From Alphaproteobacteria bacterium (lineage in GTDB: Bacteria; Pseudomonadota; Alphaproteobacteria; Rhizobiales; Xanthobacteraceae), in contig JBBCGH010000001.1 of NCBI GenBank assembly GCA_037200445.1, positions 3,658,001 through 3,722,000 on the forward strand: a DNA stretch of 64,000 bases, read 5' to 3'. The first letter of the stretch is position 1; each line of letters opens with the position of its first letter. Below the pieces are notes generated by a model. That model worked only from the letters and a program-made list of their open reading frames with translations, ran no database searches and was not told the DNA's origin. Of this stretch, positions 15,370 to 25,395 are shown piece after piece. The translations under genes were made by a program, and so were the position numbers.

Positions 15370-18312
15370 TTGGTTGAGCCGACCGTGGAGCCCGCATCGA
15401 AGACAATCAAGAGACGCGGTCCGTTGGATTGGATCGATCGCCGTTTGCTGCGCTCGGGGCTCTATGCGCTTTTGCTTGTCATTCTTTTCTTGCTGTTCAC
15501 GACGACCGAATGGCTGATCGAGCACTACCTGTCGGCCAGCAAGGATCACAGCCTCATCGTCGCGTTGTCGATCGCTATCGGCCTCGCGATTGTTTTTCAA
15601 ACGTTCCACAAGCGCATCGAGCATACCGTCGAAGGCTGGCTGCACCACCGTCTGCATGAGCGCGAGAAAGGACTCACGGCGCTTACGCAGGAAATCACGC
15701 TGATCCGCGATCGGAATGTGCTTGAAAAACGCGTTATCGAGCGCCTCGATCAGCTGTTGGCGACTGAGGGTGCCGCGCTTTATCTCAATCAAGCCGGCGA
15801 GAATTTTCAGCTTGCCTACGCGGCGGCCGCCTCACACCCGAGAGAAATCTCCGCCACCGACCCGGCGGTTATACATCTTCGCCTGCAGCGCGGCTCGATT
15901 GTACCGCGGTCGACCGGCTCAAACCTCTCGGCGCCGCTCGTTTGGCCGGTCCATTTGCATGACCGCCTGATCGGTTTCATCGCCAGCGGTGAACGGCCTC
16001 ATAAGGAAAGCTTCGATGAAGGCGAAATCCATGCCGTGGCAGAGTTGGCCAAGACGCTAGGAACAGCGCTTGCACTGATCGACCCTACGCTCGCAGACAG
16101 ACAACAGCCTGACATCGCCGAAAAGCGGAACAATCTTCCGCAATCCCTGACGCCGCTGATCGGAAGAGAATCCGAACTGGCCGAGGTCAAATCGCTGCTG
16201 GAGACAACAAGCCTGCTGACGCTCATAGGCGCCGGCGGCATGGGCAAGACGCGCTTTTCGCTGGAAGTCGCAGCCGCTCTGTTGGATCGTTTCAAGGACG
16301 GGGTGTGGTTCATCGCGCTCGCGCCCGTGGGCGATCCGGCCCTCGTAACGCGCACCGTCGCTGAAGTTCTGGGCGTGCACGAGGAAGCGGGCCGCCCCCT
16401 GCTCGATACCTTCCTGGAGTTTCTTCGCCGCCGAAATCTCCTGCTCGTTCTCGACAACTGCGAACACCTGGTCGAAAGCTGCGCTCGCTTTGCTGCGGCG
16501 GCGCTGCGCGCCAGCAGCGGGCTACGCATCCTCGCCAGCAGCCGCGAAGCATTGGATATCGCGGGCGAATTGGCGTGGCGCATGCCACCATTGCCGACGC
16601 CGGACGCCGCTGCGCGCGAATCCGGCGATCAGCTTTTGCAATATTCCGCCGTTCGACTGTTCGTCGCGCGTGCCGCATTCGCCTCTCCGTCGTTTCGGCT
16701 GACTGCCGAAAACTCAGCTGCCGTTGCACGCATCTGTCGTCAACTGGACGGTATTCCGCTTGCGCTCGAACTGGCGGCGGCGCGGGCCAAGGCTCTGCGG
16801 GTCGAACAAATCGCCGAACGGCTGGACGATCGCTTTCAGCTCCTCACCGGCGGCAATCGCACGGCGTTGCCACGCCAGCAGACGCTGCGTTCGACGATCG
16901 ACTGGAGCCACGACCTTCTCAACGATTCCGAGCGAGTTCTGCTGCGGCGGCTTTCGGTATTCGCCGGCGGCTGGACGCTGGAGAGCGCGGAAGCCGTTTG
17001 CGCTGGCGAGGGCATCGAGTCCGGTGAGGTGCTCGACCTTCTGACTCGCCTAGTCGACAAGTCGCTGGTGGTGCCCGACGACAAGGCAGCCGAACCGCGC
17101 TACCGGATGCTTGAGACGATCCGCCAATACAGCCGCGAGAAGCTTGCTGCGGCAAATGAAGAAGAGCGAACGCGCGACCGGCATCTCGCGTTCTTTGCTG
17201 ATCAGGCGGGGGCATTCGAGCCGCACTTCTATCATCCGGATCAAATGCTCTGGTACGCGAGGGCCGACGTCGAATTGGATAATTTCCGGGCGGCGCTGGA
17301 CCATTCGCTGACTGCAGCGCGGGTGCGCGCCGGGATGCACGTCGTCCTCGGACTGCACCGGTATTGGGTGGCGCGCGTTTACTGGCGGGAGGCGAATGAA
17401 TGGCTCAAGCGCCTGCTCGCGATACCGGAGGGAGAGCAAACGCCGTTGCGGGCCCAGACGATATTCGTGGCCGGCCACATCACGAATTACTTCGATCCGA
17501 TACAGGCTGGCGTTTTCGCCGAGGATAGCCTGCGCCTTTCTCGAACGCTCGACTACAAGGAAGGCATCATCAACGCATTGTGGCTGATCGGATGGCTGCG
17601 TCAGCCAATGCTCGATGGCACGGCGGTCCCATATTTTGAGGAGTGCATTCGTCTGGCGCGTGAGACCGGCTACACATGGGGTGCGATGCACGCTTACGCC
17701 TGGTACGGAATGTACCTGATCGGCATCGGCGATTACGAAGCCGCCAAACCGGCACTGCGGGAGGGGATTGTTCAGGCGGAGCGGATTGGCGGCGATTCCT
17801 CATTGATCGGACGGTGCGAGGGAAATCTCGGACAGGCAGCGCTGCTGCAAGGGGACTTCGTCGCCGCAAAAGCCAGTCTCGACAAAAGCTTGACGCTGCA
17901 AAAGGGAGCGGGGAATCGCAATGGAATGGCGGAATCGCTTTGGCTGCAAGGCAGACTGGCATTGCGTCAGAAGGACTTCCCGTTGGCATTCAGCAATCTC
18001 AAGGAGAGCCTTGCTCTCTACCGGACCTACACGACTTCCGTATGGGTGACGCGGGGGCTTGTCTATATCGCCATCGCTCATATTGGTTCCGGCCATCTTG
18101 CGCCCGCGGCGCGATTGGTCGGCGCACTGGACGCACGCGACCGCACGCTCGGTTCGATCAACATGCACCTCGGTTCGCTCGCTTCTATCGCCGAATACAA
18201 AAGCGCCGTGGAAAGCCTGCGGGCAACGATGCCGGCCGCGGAATTCGATGCCGCGTGGCAAACGGGACAGAGGCTGGCTGTCGAACCATCGATCGAGCTT
18301 GCTCTGTCGTAG
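15370..18312 (+). CDS. Membrane-anchored STAND ATPase with GAF-like and TPR regions
   Basis: 980 residues with an unusual layout. Two transmembrane helices (about 28-49 and 57-76) are followed by a linker helix and a GAF-like segment (about 100-235; LDQLLATEGAALYLNQ, FDEGEIHAVAELAKTLG). Next comes an NB-ARC/LuxR-type ATPase (about 255-560) with LIGRESEL, Walker A GAGGMGKTR, LLLVLDNCEH (Walker B plus sensor), ILASSREAL and GIPLALELAAARAK. The C-terminal 400 residues are helical TPR-like repeats. There is no HTH at either end, unlike MalT/AfsR-type regulators. A TTG at 15370 is the upstream start; a GTG at 15385 is an alternative. It stands alone downstream of the der/SDR scar. Role unknown; a signal-sensing NTPase switch is likely. 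Confidence 0.88.
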   Translation: MVEPTVEPASKTIKRRGPLDWIDRRLLRSGLYALLLVILFLLFTTTEWLIEHYLSASKDHSLIVALSIAIGLAIVFQTFHKRIEHTVEGWLHHRLHEREKGLTALTQEITLIRDRNVLEKRVIERLDQLLATEGAALYLNQAGENFQLAYAAAASHPREISATDPAVIHLRLQRGSIVPRSTGSNLSAPLVWPVHLHDRLIGFIASGERPHKESFDEGEIHAVAELAKTLGTALALIDPTLADRQQPDIAEKRNNLPQSLTPLIGRESELAEVKSLLETTSLLTLIGAGGMGKTRFSLEVAAALLDRFKDGVWFIALAPVGDPALVTRTVAEVLGVHEEAGRPLLDTFLEFLRRRNLLLVLDNCEHLVESCARFAAAALRASSGLRILASSREALDIAGELAWRMPPLPTPDAAARESGDQLLQYSAVRLFVARAAFASPSFRLTAENSAAVARICRQLDGIPLALELAAARAKALRVEQIAERLDDRFQLLTGGNRTALPRQQTLRSTIDWSHDLLNDSERVLLRRLSVFAGGWTLESAEAVCAGEGIESGEVLDLLTRLVDKSLVVPDDKAAEPRYRMLETIRQYSREKLAAANEEERTRDRHLAFFADQAGAFEPHFYHPDQMLWYARADVELDNFRAALDHSLTAARVRAGMHVVLGLHRYWVARVYWREANEWLKRLLAIPEGEQTPLRAQTIFVAGHITNYFDPIQAGVFAEDSLRLSRTLDYKEGIINALWLIGWLRQPMLDGTAVPYFEECIRLARETGYTWGAMHAYAWYGMYLIGIGDYEAAKPALREGIVQAERIGGDSSLIGRCEGNLGQAALLQGDFVAAKASLDKSLTLQKGAGNRNGMAESLWLQGRLALRQKDFPLAFSNLKESLALYRTYTTSVWVTRGLVYIAIAHIGSGHLAPAARLVGALDARDRTLGSINMHLGSLASIAEYKSAVESLRATMPAAEFDAAWQTGQRLAVEPSIELALS

Positions 18313-18484
18313 CGACGGTTTCTCTTACGTTTCGGTCGCGAGTCGTTGACTTGCCGAGGCGTTGCGGCACAAAGTTTCGCTCCGGGTCATTACCGGACAA
18401 AGCGTCGCGTTCGAATGAGGTCGGCTTCATCACTGAAGCGGACGTGACTCCCCGGCGCAACCGGTCGACAACGCCCTGCTTCGC

Positions 18485-19846
18485 TCACCGCTTCTTCTTC
18501 GCCCGGCCGGCGAACGGATTATCCTTCTCGCGCAGCGTCACGCGGATTGGTGTGCCGGGCAGATCGAAATGCTCACGCAGCCCGTGGACCAGATAGCGCA
18601 GATAGGCTTCCGGGAGCGCGTCGGCGCGTGAGCAGAACAGCACAAAGCTCGGCGGGCGTGACTTCACCTGCGTGATGTAATTCAGCTTGAGGCGGCGGCC
18701 ACTCACGGCGGGCGGCGGATGCGACGACACTGCATCCTCGAACCAGCGGTTCAGCGGATTGGTCGCGACGCGGCGATTCCACACCGCGTGCGCATCGATC
18801 ACGCCCTGCATCAGGCGGTCGAGCCCTTCGCCGAGCCGGCCCGAGACCGCGACGATCGGCACGCCCTTCACCTGCGGCAGCCAGTGGTCGGCCTCGGCGC
18901 GCAGCCTGCCGGCGTGCTTGCCCTCCATCAGGTCCCACTTGTTCATGCCAAGCACCAGCGCCCTGCCCTCGCGCTGCACCAGGTCGGCGATGCGCAGGTC
19001 CTGCTCCTCGAACGGACGTTCGGAGTCCATCAGCACGATCACGACTTCGGCGAAGCGGATGGCGTTGAGCGTATCGGCGACCGAGAGCTTTTCGAGCTTC
19101 TCCTCGATGCGCGCCTTGCGCCGCATGCCGGCGGTGTCGAACAGGCGGAACTCCCGGCCCTTCCAGGCGAGCGGCACCGCGATGGTGTCGCGGGTGATGC
19201 CGGCTTCCGGGCCGGTGAGCAGGCGTTCCTCGCCGATCAGCCGATTGATCAGCGTCGACTTGCCGACGTTCGGCCGGCCGACCACGGCGACACGGATCGG
19301 GCGCACCGCGGCGTCGGCTTCGCTTTCGTCTTCATCCTCGGCAGGCTCCGTCTGCTCGGGCAGCGCGGCGCGGACGGCATCGTAGAGGTCGGAGAGGCCC
19401 TCGCCGTGCTCGGCCGAAACCGGAATCGGATCGCCGAGCCCCAGCTCGTAGGCCTCGGCGGCGCCCACACCCGCTTTGCCCTCGCTCTTGTTGGCGACGA
19501 CGATCACCGGCTTGCCGGATTTGCGCACGATGTCCGCGAAGGCCCGATCGATCGGCGTCAGGCCGGCGCGCGCATCCATCAGGAACGCGACCGCGTCGGC
19601 GTTGCCGATCGCCTGTTCGGTCTGCGCCACCATGCGGCTCGTCAGGCTGCCGGGCGCGGCCTCGTCGAAGCCCGCGGTATCGACCACCGTGAAGGAAAGA
19701 TCGCCGAGCCGCGCCTGCCCCTCGCGGCGGTCGCGCGTCACCCCGGGGCGGTCATCGACCAGCGCGAGCCGCCGGCCGACCAGCCGGTTGAACAGCGTCG
19801 ACTTGCCGACATTCGGCCGCCCGACAATGGCAAGGGTGAAGCTCAT
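18485..19846 (-). CDS. der: Ribosome biogenesis GTPase Der (EngA)
   Basis: Essential tandem GTPase for 50S assembly; 453 residues. Two G domains are visible: [16 protein letters not shown] (9-24) with DTAGF and NKSE, then [16 protein letters not shown] with [11 protein letters not shown] and NKWD. A KH-like C-terminal domain ends [16 protein letters not shown]. The ATG at 19846 begins [12 protein letters not shown]; an in-frame extension to 19984 runs into a repeat and the lipoprotein tail and is rejected. It lies downstream of the YfgM-like and lipoprotein genes on the same strand. The last 60 bases have a degraded relative at 14866-14905. Confidence 0.96.
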   Translation of the reverse strand: MSFTLAIVGRPNVGKSTLFNRLVGRRLALVDDRPGVTRDRREGQARLGDLSFTVVDTAGFDEAAPGSLTSRMVAQTEQAIGNADAVAFLMDARAGLTPIDRAFADIVRKSGKPVIVVANKSEGKAGVGAAEAYELGLGDPIPVSAEHGEGLSDLYDAVRAALPEQTEPAEDEDESEADAAVRPIRVAVVGRPNVGKSTLINRLIGEERLLTGPEAGITRDTIAVPLAWKGREFRLFDTAGMRRKARIEEKLEKLSVADTLNAIRFAEVVIVLMDSERPFEEQDLRIADLVQREGRALVLGMNKWDLMEGKHAGRLRAEADHWLPQVKGVPIVAVSGRLGEGLDRLMQGVIDAHAVWNRRVATNPLNRWFEDAVSSHPPPAVSGRRLKLNYITQVKSRPPSFVLFCSRADALPEAYLRYLVHGLREHFDLPGTPIRVTLREKDNPFAGRAKKKR

Positions 19847-19869
19847 GACTCTTTTGTGGGTCGCGATGC

Positions 19870-19922
19870 AGATCTTGATCAAGTTTTGCGGAAAAACCGG
19901 TACCCACTTTTCCTGGCATCGC
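19870..19922. repeat. Degenerate copy of the GATC...GATC palindromic repeat
   Basis: The core (CGGAAAAACCGGTACCCACT then TTTCC) resembles the middle of the 51-base repeat at 39943-40044 (CCGAAAACCG...CACTTTTCGG), but the GATCATGC ends are eroded here. It sits between the der start and the lipoprotein stop, the same kind of gene-end position as the intact copies. Homology is judged by eye. Confidence 0.4.
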
Positions 19923-19934
19923 TCCCGGGAAAAG

Positions 19935-20438
<504 letters not shown>

Positions 20439-20449
20439 CCCCGCTCCCC

Positions 20450-21103
20450 TTAAGTCTTCGCCTTGTCGTTCGACAAGGTCATCAGCACGTCCATGCGCGC
20501 CCGCGTGCCGGCCGGCGTTTCGGTGTCGGTCGCAATCAGATCGAGCCATCGCTTGGCGACAGCCGTGTCGCCATTGCGCCACGCCGAAAGAGCGAGCAGT
20601 TCACGCGCGGTATGCCGGAACGGCCGGTCGGCGGTGGTCAGCGGCTCGAGCTTTGCGGCGAGTTCGGCGAGCGGCGCGGTATCCACCAAAATAATGCCCC
20701 CGCGGATCGTCGCAAGATCGCGCAGCGCGCGGTCGAGGCTCGAATCCGCGGCGAGCGATGCGTACTGCGTCACCGCGGCGGCCGGATCGGTCTTGGCGAG
20801 TTCGGCGGCCTCCCGAAAGCGGGCGAGGATGCGATAGCCGGAGCTTCCGTCTTGGGCGATCTTGGCGAAGGCGGCCTGGGCTTCGGCCTGCTTGCCGCCT
20901 TCGGCCAGCAGAATCGCAGCTTCGAACTGGGCGCCGGATTCGGCTGCCTTCTTGGACTCCCACCACTCGTAGCCGCGCCAGCCCGCCACGGCGAGCACGA
21001 CGAGGAGGGCAAGCGAGACGATGAGATTGCTGTGGCGCTCCCAAAGCTGCTGCAGCTTTTCGCGCCGTACTTCCTCATCGACCTCTTGAAAAATATCAGA
21101 CAC
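20450..21103 (-). CDS. YfgM-like tetratricopeptide membrane protein
   Basis: 217 residues. A cytoplasmic start (MSDIFQEVDEEVRREKLQQLWERH), a single transmembrane helix at about 27-44 (LIVSLALLVVLAVAGWRGYE), then a periplasmic TPR-like domain (TPR_21/DUF2133). This is the YfgM architecture; YfgM works with PpiD at the Sec translocon in E. coli. The first gene of a minus-strand trio with the lipoprotein (12 bases apart) and der, echoing the yfgM-bamB-der order of other proteobacteria. The family call is secure; the chaperone role is inferred from homologues. Confidence 0.88.
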   Translation of the reverse strand: MSDIFQEVDEEVRREKLQQLWERHSNLIVSLALLVVLAVAGWRGYEWWESKKAAESGAQFEAAILLAEGGKQAEAQAAFAKIAQDGSSGYRILARFREAAELAKTDPAAAVTQYASLAADSSLDRALRDLATIRGGIILVDTAPLAELAAKLEPLTTADRPFRHTARELLALSAWRNGDTAVAKRWLDLIATDTETPAGTRARMDVLMTLSNDKAKT

Positions 21104-21216
21104 TTCAACGGTCTCCAGCCCACAGTGAAAGCGACTTGTGCGGGCTCCCGGCCACGTCCCGGACGGGCCGTAAACTAGCGATATGGCGCGCGCAAGGCAA
21201 AACTACCCGCCAACGG

Positions 21217-21801
21217 TTAACGCCCGAACGCCGGTACGCCCACCACCCAGGGGTGGAACAGGAAGCCGAGCAGCAGATAGAGTGCCGTTCCGCCGACGAC
21301 CGCGATGATGTCCTGCCGTGTACCGCCGACCGGAATTGGCGGCCCGCCCGGATCGGTCCGGCGCTTGAGCGAGATGCGGTCGAAGACTGCCCAGCCGAGG
21401 ATCGAGCCGAACAGGATGATCGAGCCAAGGTCCCCATTGGCGATGAGATGTGCGGCAGCCCAGATTTTCACGCCGACCAGCATTGGATGCTTCAGCGTCG
21501 CCTTGATCTTTCCCGGCGCGTAGGCCGCGACGATGCAGATCGACGCAATCCACATCAGCGCCACGGTGATGTGCCGGGTCCAGAGCGGCGGATACCAGAT
21601 ATCGATCCAGCCGGTGGCGCGATAGCGGCCGAAGCCCCAGGCGATCAGCAGCACGCTGATGACTGCGACAAGCGAGAACAGGCCCTTGTACGGCCCCTCG
21701 CCGATGCGCGAGATCAGCGCCGCACGGTGCTCACGCTGCGTGACGAACGCATGGGCGCCGATGAACACGGCAAGCCCGAGAATCATGATGGCGAGGCCCA
21801 T
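21217..21801 (-). CDS. nnrU: NnrU family membrane protein
   Basis: 194 residues with about six hydrophobic helices; the opening LGLAVFIGAHAFVTQREHR, the middle RHITVALMWIASICIVAAY, and KIKATLKHPMLVGVKIWAAAHL-NGD are NnrU hallmarks. The family is often linked to nitrite/nitric oxide reduction, but its biochemical role is unclear and no denitrification genes are visible nearby. I start at the ATG 21801; the longer frame upstream is an artefact. It is divergent from the TctC-type gene. Confidence 0.9.
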   Translation of the reverse strand: MGLAIMILGLAVFIGAHAFVTQREHRAALISRIGEGPYKGLFSLVAVISVLLIAWGFGRYRATGWIDIWYPPLWTRHITVALMWIASICIVAAYAPGKIKATLKHPMLVGVKIWAAAHLIANGDLGSIILFGSILGWAVFDRISLKRRTDPGGPPIPVGGTRQDIIAVVGGTALYLLLGFLFHPWVVGVPAFGR

Positions 21802-21907
21802 ATCCGCCCTCCCTGCCTCAGGTTGAGACCATACTTCCCTTGACCTCCGCAAGGCGCGCCGGACATATGCGGCCGGGGCGAAAGACTGCATATCCCGGGA
21901 GCACGCG

Positions 21908-22867
21908 TTGAGACGCATTGTTGCATTGGCATTGTTGGTATTTTTCGCGGCGGCACCCGCCTTCGCGCAGGACTGGCCCACCAGGACCGTGCGCATCGTC
22001 GTGCCGTTCGGCGCGGGTGCGACGCCCGACACCATCGCGCGGCTGATCGCCGACAAGCTGCAGCAGAAACTGGGTCAGAACTTCATCGTCGAGAACAAGC
22101 CGGGCGCGAGCGGTATGACCGGTACCGACGCGGTCGCGAAGGCCGAGCCCGACGGCTACACCATCGGCGTCTCGATCGGTGGCCCGCTTGCGATCAACAC
22201 GCTTCTGTTCTCCAAGATGCCCTACGATCCGTTCAAGGACGTCGCGCTGATCACGATCCTGACCAACCAGCCGAGCGCGCTCGCGGTGCCGGCGAACCTT
22301 GGCGTCAACAGCGTCGCGGAGCTGGTCGAGCTCATCAGGAAGGACCCGGGCAAGTATAATTTCGGCTCGATCGGCGTCGGTTCGCTGTCGCACCTTGCGA
22401 TGGAGGCGATCGCGATCAAGAGCGGCGCGAAGCTCGTGCACATTCCCTACGGCTCGTCACCGCAGGCAATGACCGCCGTGATCCGCGGCGACGTGCAGAT
22501 GGTGGTGATGCCGGCGATCTCGGTGCTGCCGCACGTGCATCAGGGCACCGTAAAGATGCTGGCGGTAACGACCGCGAAGCGCTCGCCGCTGCTCCCCAAC
22601 GTCCCGACGCTCAAGGAAAGCGGCATCGACCTGGAAGCCGACGCCTGGAACGGTCTGATTGCGCCCGCGGGTACGCCGCCTGCGATCATCGAGAAGGTCC
22701 GCCGCGAGGTCGTCGAGGCGATCCAGTCGCCCGAGTTGCGCGAAAAATTCGCCACGCAGATCATGGAGCCGGTCGGCAATACCCCGGCCGAGTTCAAGGC
22801 GCAGATCGATGCCGACCTCGCGCGCTGGACGCCAGTGATCCAGCATCAGGGGATCAAGGTGAACTAG
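21908..22867 (+). CDS. TctC/Bug family periplasmic substrate-binding protein
   Basis: 319 residues. A signal peptide (LALLVFFAAAPAFAQ, cleaved at AFA-Q) is followed by the Bug fold (WPTRTVRIVVPFGAGATPDT, VENKPGASGMTGTDAVAKAEPDGYTI, NVPTLKESGIDLEADAWNGL). These proteins bind carboxylates for tripartite tricarboxylate transporters or act as orphan receptors; no TctA is present here, so it may be an orphan. The start is a TTG at 21908, supported by GGGAG seven bases upstream. Its stop TAG overlaps the next gene's GTG by one base. Confidence 0.92.
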   Translation: MRRIVALALLVFFAAAPAFAQDWPTRTVRIVVPFGAGATPDTIARLIADKLQQKLGQNFIVENKPGASGMTGTDAVAKAEPDGYTIGVSIGGPLAINTLLFSKMPYDPFKDVALITILTNQPSALAVPANLGVNSVAELVELIRKDPGKYNFGSIGVGSLSHLAMEAIAIKSGAKLVHIPYGSSPQAMTAVIRGDVQMVVMPAISVLPHVHQGTVKMLAVTTAKRSPLLPNVPTLKESGIDLEADAWNGLIAPAGTPPAIIEKVRREVVEAIQSPELREKFATQIMEPVGNTPAEFKAQIDADLARWTPVIQHQGIKVN

Positions 22868-23346
22868 TGGAAGCATCGCCGCCACGGTCCTTCCCGTTCG
22901 GCACGATCCTGCTGCTTGCGGCGGCGGGTGTGCTCTACGTGGCGATGCTCGGCACCATTTCGTTCTCGTCTGGCGGCGGCGAGGCGGCCTTTGGCCAGGC
23001 ATTGGCCTCGCTGTTTGCCACCATCGGGCTCTGGATCGCCCTGGCTCTCCTGCTGGTCGCCGGCGCCATGATGGGAGAGATGCCGCGCTGGGCCGGCTTC
23101 GTCGCCGTATTCCTGGTACCGCTCTCCGGCGTCGCGACGTTCACCGCCATCGACATGTGCTCGCGTCATATCAAATGGGCAGTCGTCTTCCCGATGGTGC
23201 TGCCGCTTCTGATCGCGGGCTACGCGCTGTGGCTGCGGCTGCCCAGGCTGCGAGCGGCCGTCTCCGCCGAGCGCATCAGCACCGTCGCTTGGACCCTCGC
23301 GCTCGCGTTGTCGGTGGGCGCGCTGCTCGCCGCGAGCATGATCTAG
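22867..23346 (+). CDS. Four-helix membrane protein of unknown function
   Basis: 159 residues with four or five hydrophobic segments (about 10-32, 41-66, 74-93, 101-122, 138-158). The GTG start overlaps the stop of the TctC-type gene (TAGTG), indicating translational coupling, so the two products probably work together. Size and topology recall TctB small subunits, but I see no diagnostic motif and no large TctA partner, so the assignment is withheld. Confidence 0.72.
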   Translation: MEASPPRSFPFGTILLLAAAGVLYVAMLGTISFSSGGGEAAFGQALASLFATIGLWIALALLLVAGAMMGEMPRWAGFVAVFLVPLSGVATFTAIDMCSRHIKWAVVFPMVLPLLIAGYALWLRLPRLRAAVSAERISTVAWTLALALSVGALLAASMI

Positions 23347-24419
23347 CGCGTTACCTCTGTGCGGTCCTTCGGCTGGCTGACTCGACCGTCGCCTACGAAA
23401 AGGTCCTTGAGCAGGATGAACCAGCAGGACTGCGGCGGCTCGGTCGATGAGTCTCGGTCCTTCGGGTCGCGTTCTGCGACGAGATCGATCCACGTATAGC
23501 TGGAGCTTGAGAGCGCGATTCCCGGCTGCCCTGCGCGCACCTTGCCAACGAACTCTTGTCCGGAGCGCGCGTAGCTGATCCCGAGCGCATCCGGCTCAAG
23601 CGGGTAGCTCGCGGGCCCTTTGATTGTCAGAAATCCGGAAATGCGAGCCCGCTCCTGGCTAAAGTCGCAAAGCGTTCGGGTTTGCCGGAGTTCAAGAACA
23701 TTGGGGCTAACCCACGACGTCACCTGAAACGATAGAAACGTCAGGTAAAGCATCGCATTTGCAAGGACCATCACGATCATCGGTGTGAGGACGAGCCCGA
23801 TCGCCAGGCGGACCAACCACCACCGGCTGATCCGGATAGACTTTGCGAGAAGGACAACGAGGGGTGCTGAAAACAGGAAGATGAGCGGCATCGGGACCAG
23901 TACAATCCGGAGGGGTTTGTCGATCCAGAACGACATCGGCTGGACGATCTCGATCAGACCCTTGTAGTTCGGCGTGAGCAGCAGGATCAGAACGGCACCG
24001 AGAAACAAGAATCCGAATGCCAAATGTCCGAACGCGACGTAGAGCTTGCGCCGCTCTTCGTTCGCGTAGGCCGAGAACGCGACACGGAGCGGCAAGTCGA
24101 TCAACACGGTCGTCGCCAGCGTGATCAAGACAATGGTCAAGGCCGTCGTATCGGCGGACTTCTCGAGGCCGACAGCGCCTGCAACAAATTTGCGGCCGGA
24201 AGCCTCGGACAGCACGGTCACGCAAATCAGGACGCCGATGAAAAGGTACGTCAGCGAGGAAATGCGGTTGTTGATGGAGATCAGCCAAAGCCAGAAACGC
24301 GAATTGCGATAGACGAAAGGCACCGCCAGGCCCGCAGCGGCAAGCCTTGCGAGGTCATAAAGGGCTTCGATAACGCCCTTGGTAAGCGACTCGACGAGCT
24401 TGATCGGCTCAAATGCCAT
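23343..24419 (-). CDS. Polytopic membrane protein, unknown
   Basis: 358 residues. The first 270 contain about six hydrophobic helices (for example SLTYLFIGVLICVTVLS, TTALTIVLITLATTVLI, LAFGFLFLGAVLILLLT and VRLAIGLVLTPMIVMVL). The last 90 are soluble and polar, possibly periplasmic, with TIKGPASYPLEPDALG and SSSSYTWIDLVAERDPKDRD. No family is recognised. The ATG at 24419 has a GGGGCGGGG stretch upstream; a longer frame to 24578 is not supported. Its stop overlaps the end of the convergent membrane gene by four bases. Confidence 0.75.
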   Translation of the reverse strand: MAFEPIKLVESLTKGVIEALYDLARLAAAGLAVPFVYRNSRFWLWLISINNRISSLTYLFIGVLICVTVLSEASGRKFVAGAVGLEKSADTTALTIVLITLATTVLIDLPLRVAFSAYANEERRKLYVAFGHLAFGFLFLGAVLILLLTPNYKGLIEIVQPMSFWIDKPLRIVLVPMPLIFLFSAPLVVLLAKSIRISRWWLVRLAIGLVLTPMIVMVLANAMLYLTFLSFQVTSWVSPNVLELRQTRTLCDFSQERARISGFLTIKGPASYPLEPDALGISYARSGQEFVGKVRAGQPGIALSSSSYTWIDLVAERDPKDRDSSTEPPQSCWFILLKDLFVGDGRVSQPKDRTEVTR

Positions 24420-24537
24420 GGTCACCCCGCCCCCTGGGTCGCATCTTCCAATCGGACGTTGTGAACCACAAGCCCTGTTCGACCGAAGCTCACCAAGGTA
24501 TCCGCATTCTCGCGGCGCGTTCGCGTCCCATGTTTGA

Positions 24538-25338
24538 CTATCGCGCTTGCGGCGGCAGCACATACCGCCCGCCGTCAACCATCAGCACCGAGCCGGTGAC
24601 GTAGCTCGCCTCGTCGGAGGCAAGCCAGAGGATCGGATAGGCCGCCTCGCGCGGCTCGGCCCAGCGGCGGAGCAGGCATCCGTCGCGGCCCTCGCGCTCG
24701 ATGTCCTGTTCGGTGCGGCCCGCGGCTGCGAAGCGCTTGCGGTGAAACGGCGTGATCGTCAGGCCGGGACATACGGCGTTGGCGCGCACGCCATGCTCGG
24801 CCTCCTCGAAAGCGAGCGTCTTGGTCATCGAGATGATCGCCGCCTTGGTGGCGTCGTACTGGCCGGTGCCTGCGCGCGGATTGACGCCATGGGTCGAGGA
24901 CACGTTGACCACGCTGCCGCGCCCGCCCGCGCGCAAATCCGCGATCGCCGCCTTGGTGAACCACGCATAGCTCAGAAAATTCACCGCAAGGATGCGCTCC
25001 CAGGTCTCGCGTTTGCTTTCGGCGAGCGTCTCGTAGGCGCGGATGCCCGCGAGATTGACCAGCACGTCGACCGGTCCGAGCGCACTACGCGCCTTGCCGA
25101 CCGCTTCGACAGCCGATTCCTCGCGCGCGACGTCGGCGATAACCCCGGTGACCTGCGCCTCCGGCACCTGCGTGCGGATATCGGCCACCGCGGCCTCCAT
25201 CGCGGCGGCATCGCTGTCGACCAGCGCGACGCGCGCGCCCTCCTCGCAGAACAGGAGACCGGTCGCGGTGCCGATGCCCCCTGCCCCGCCGGTGATGATG
25301 GCTACCTTGCCGCTGAGACGTGCCACGTTTTCCTCCAT
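24538..25338 (-). CDS. SDR family oxidoreductase
   Basis: 266 residues. TGGAGGIGTATG at about 17-28 is the NAD(P) motif, D-x-D (LVDSDAA) after the second strand favours NAD, NLAG near 95, and Ser/Tyr/Lys are in VNVSSTHG and YDATK, so the active site is complete. It is divergent from the cyclase gene by about 58 bases, and two further SDR genes follow within 4 kb. Possibly part of a small catabolic cluster; substrate unknown. Confidence 0.9.
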   Translation of the reverse strand: MEENVARLSGKVAIITGGAGGIGTATGLLFCEEGARVALVDSDAAAMEAAVADIRTQVPEAQVTGVIADVAREESAVEAVGKARSALGPVDVLVNLAGIRAYETLAESKRETWERILAVNFLSYAWFTKAAIADLRAGGRGSVVNVSSTHGVNPRAGTGQYDATKAAIISMTKTLAFEEAEHGVRANAVCPGLTITPFHRKRFAAAGRTEQDIEREGRDGCLLRRWAEPREAAYPILWLASDEASYVTGSVLMVDGGRYVLPPQAR

Positions 25339-25395
25339 GCGCGTTTGCTGCCGCTAGTGTACGCATGGCACCCGTTCGAACAATCGAGAGCCAGC

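Noticed and set aside
22867-23346. Assignment of the small membrane protein as TctB
   Set aside because: Size and topology fit, but no TctB motif and no TctA partner are visible; left as unknown.
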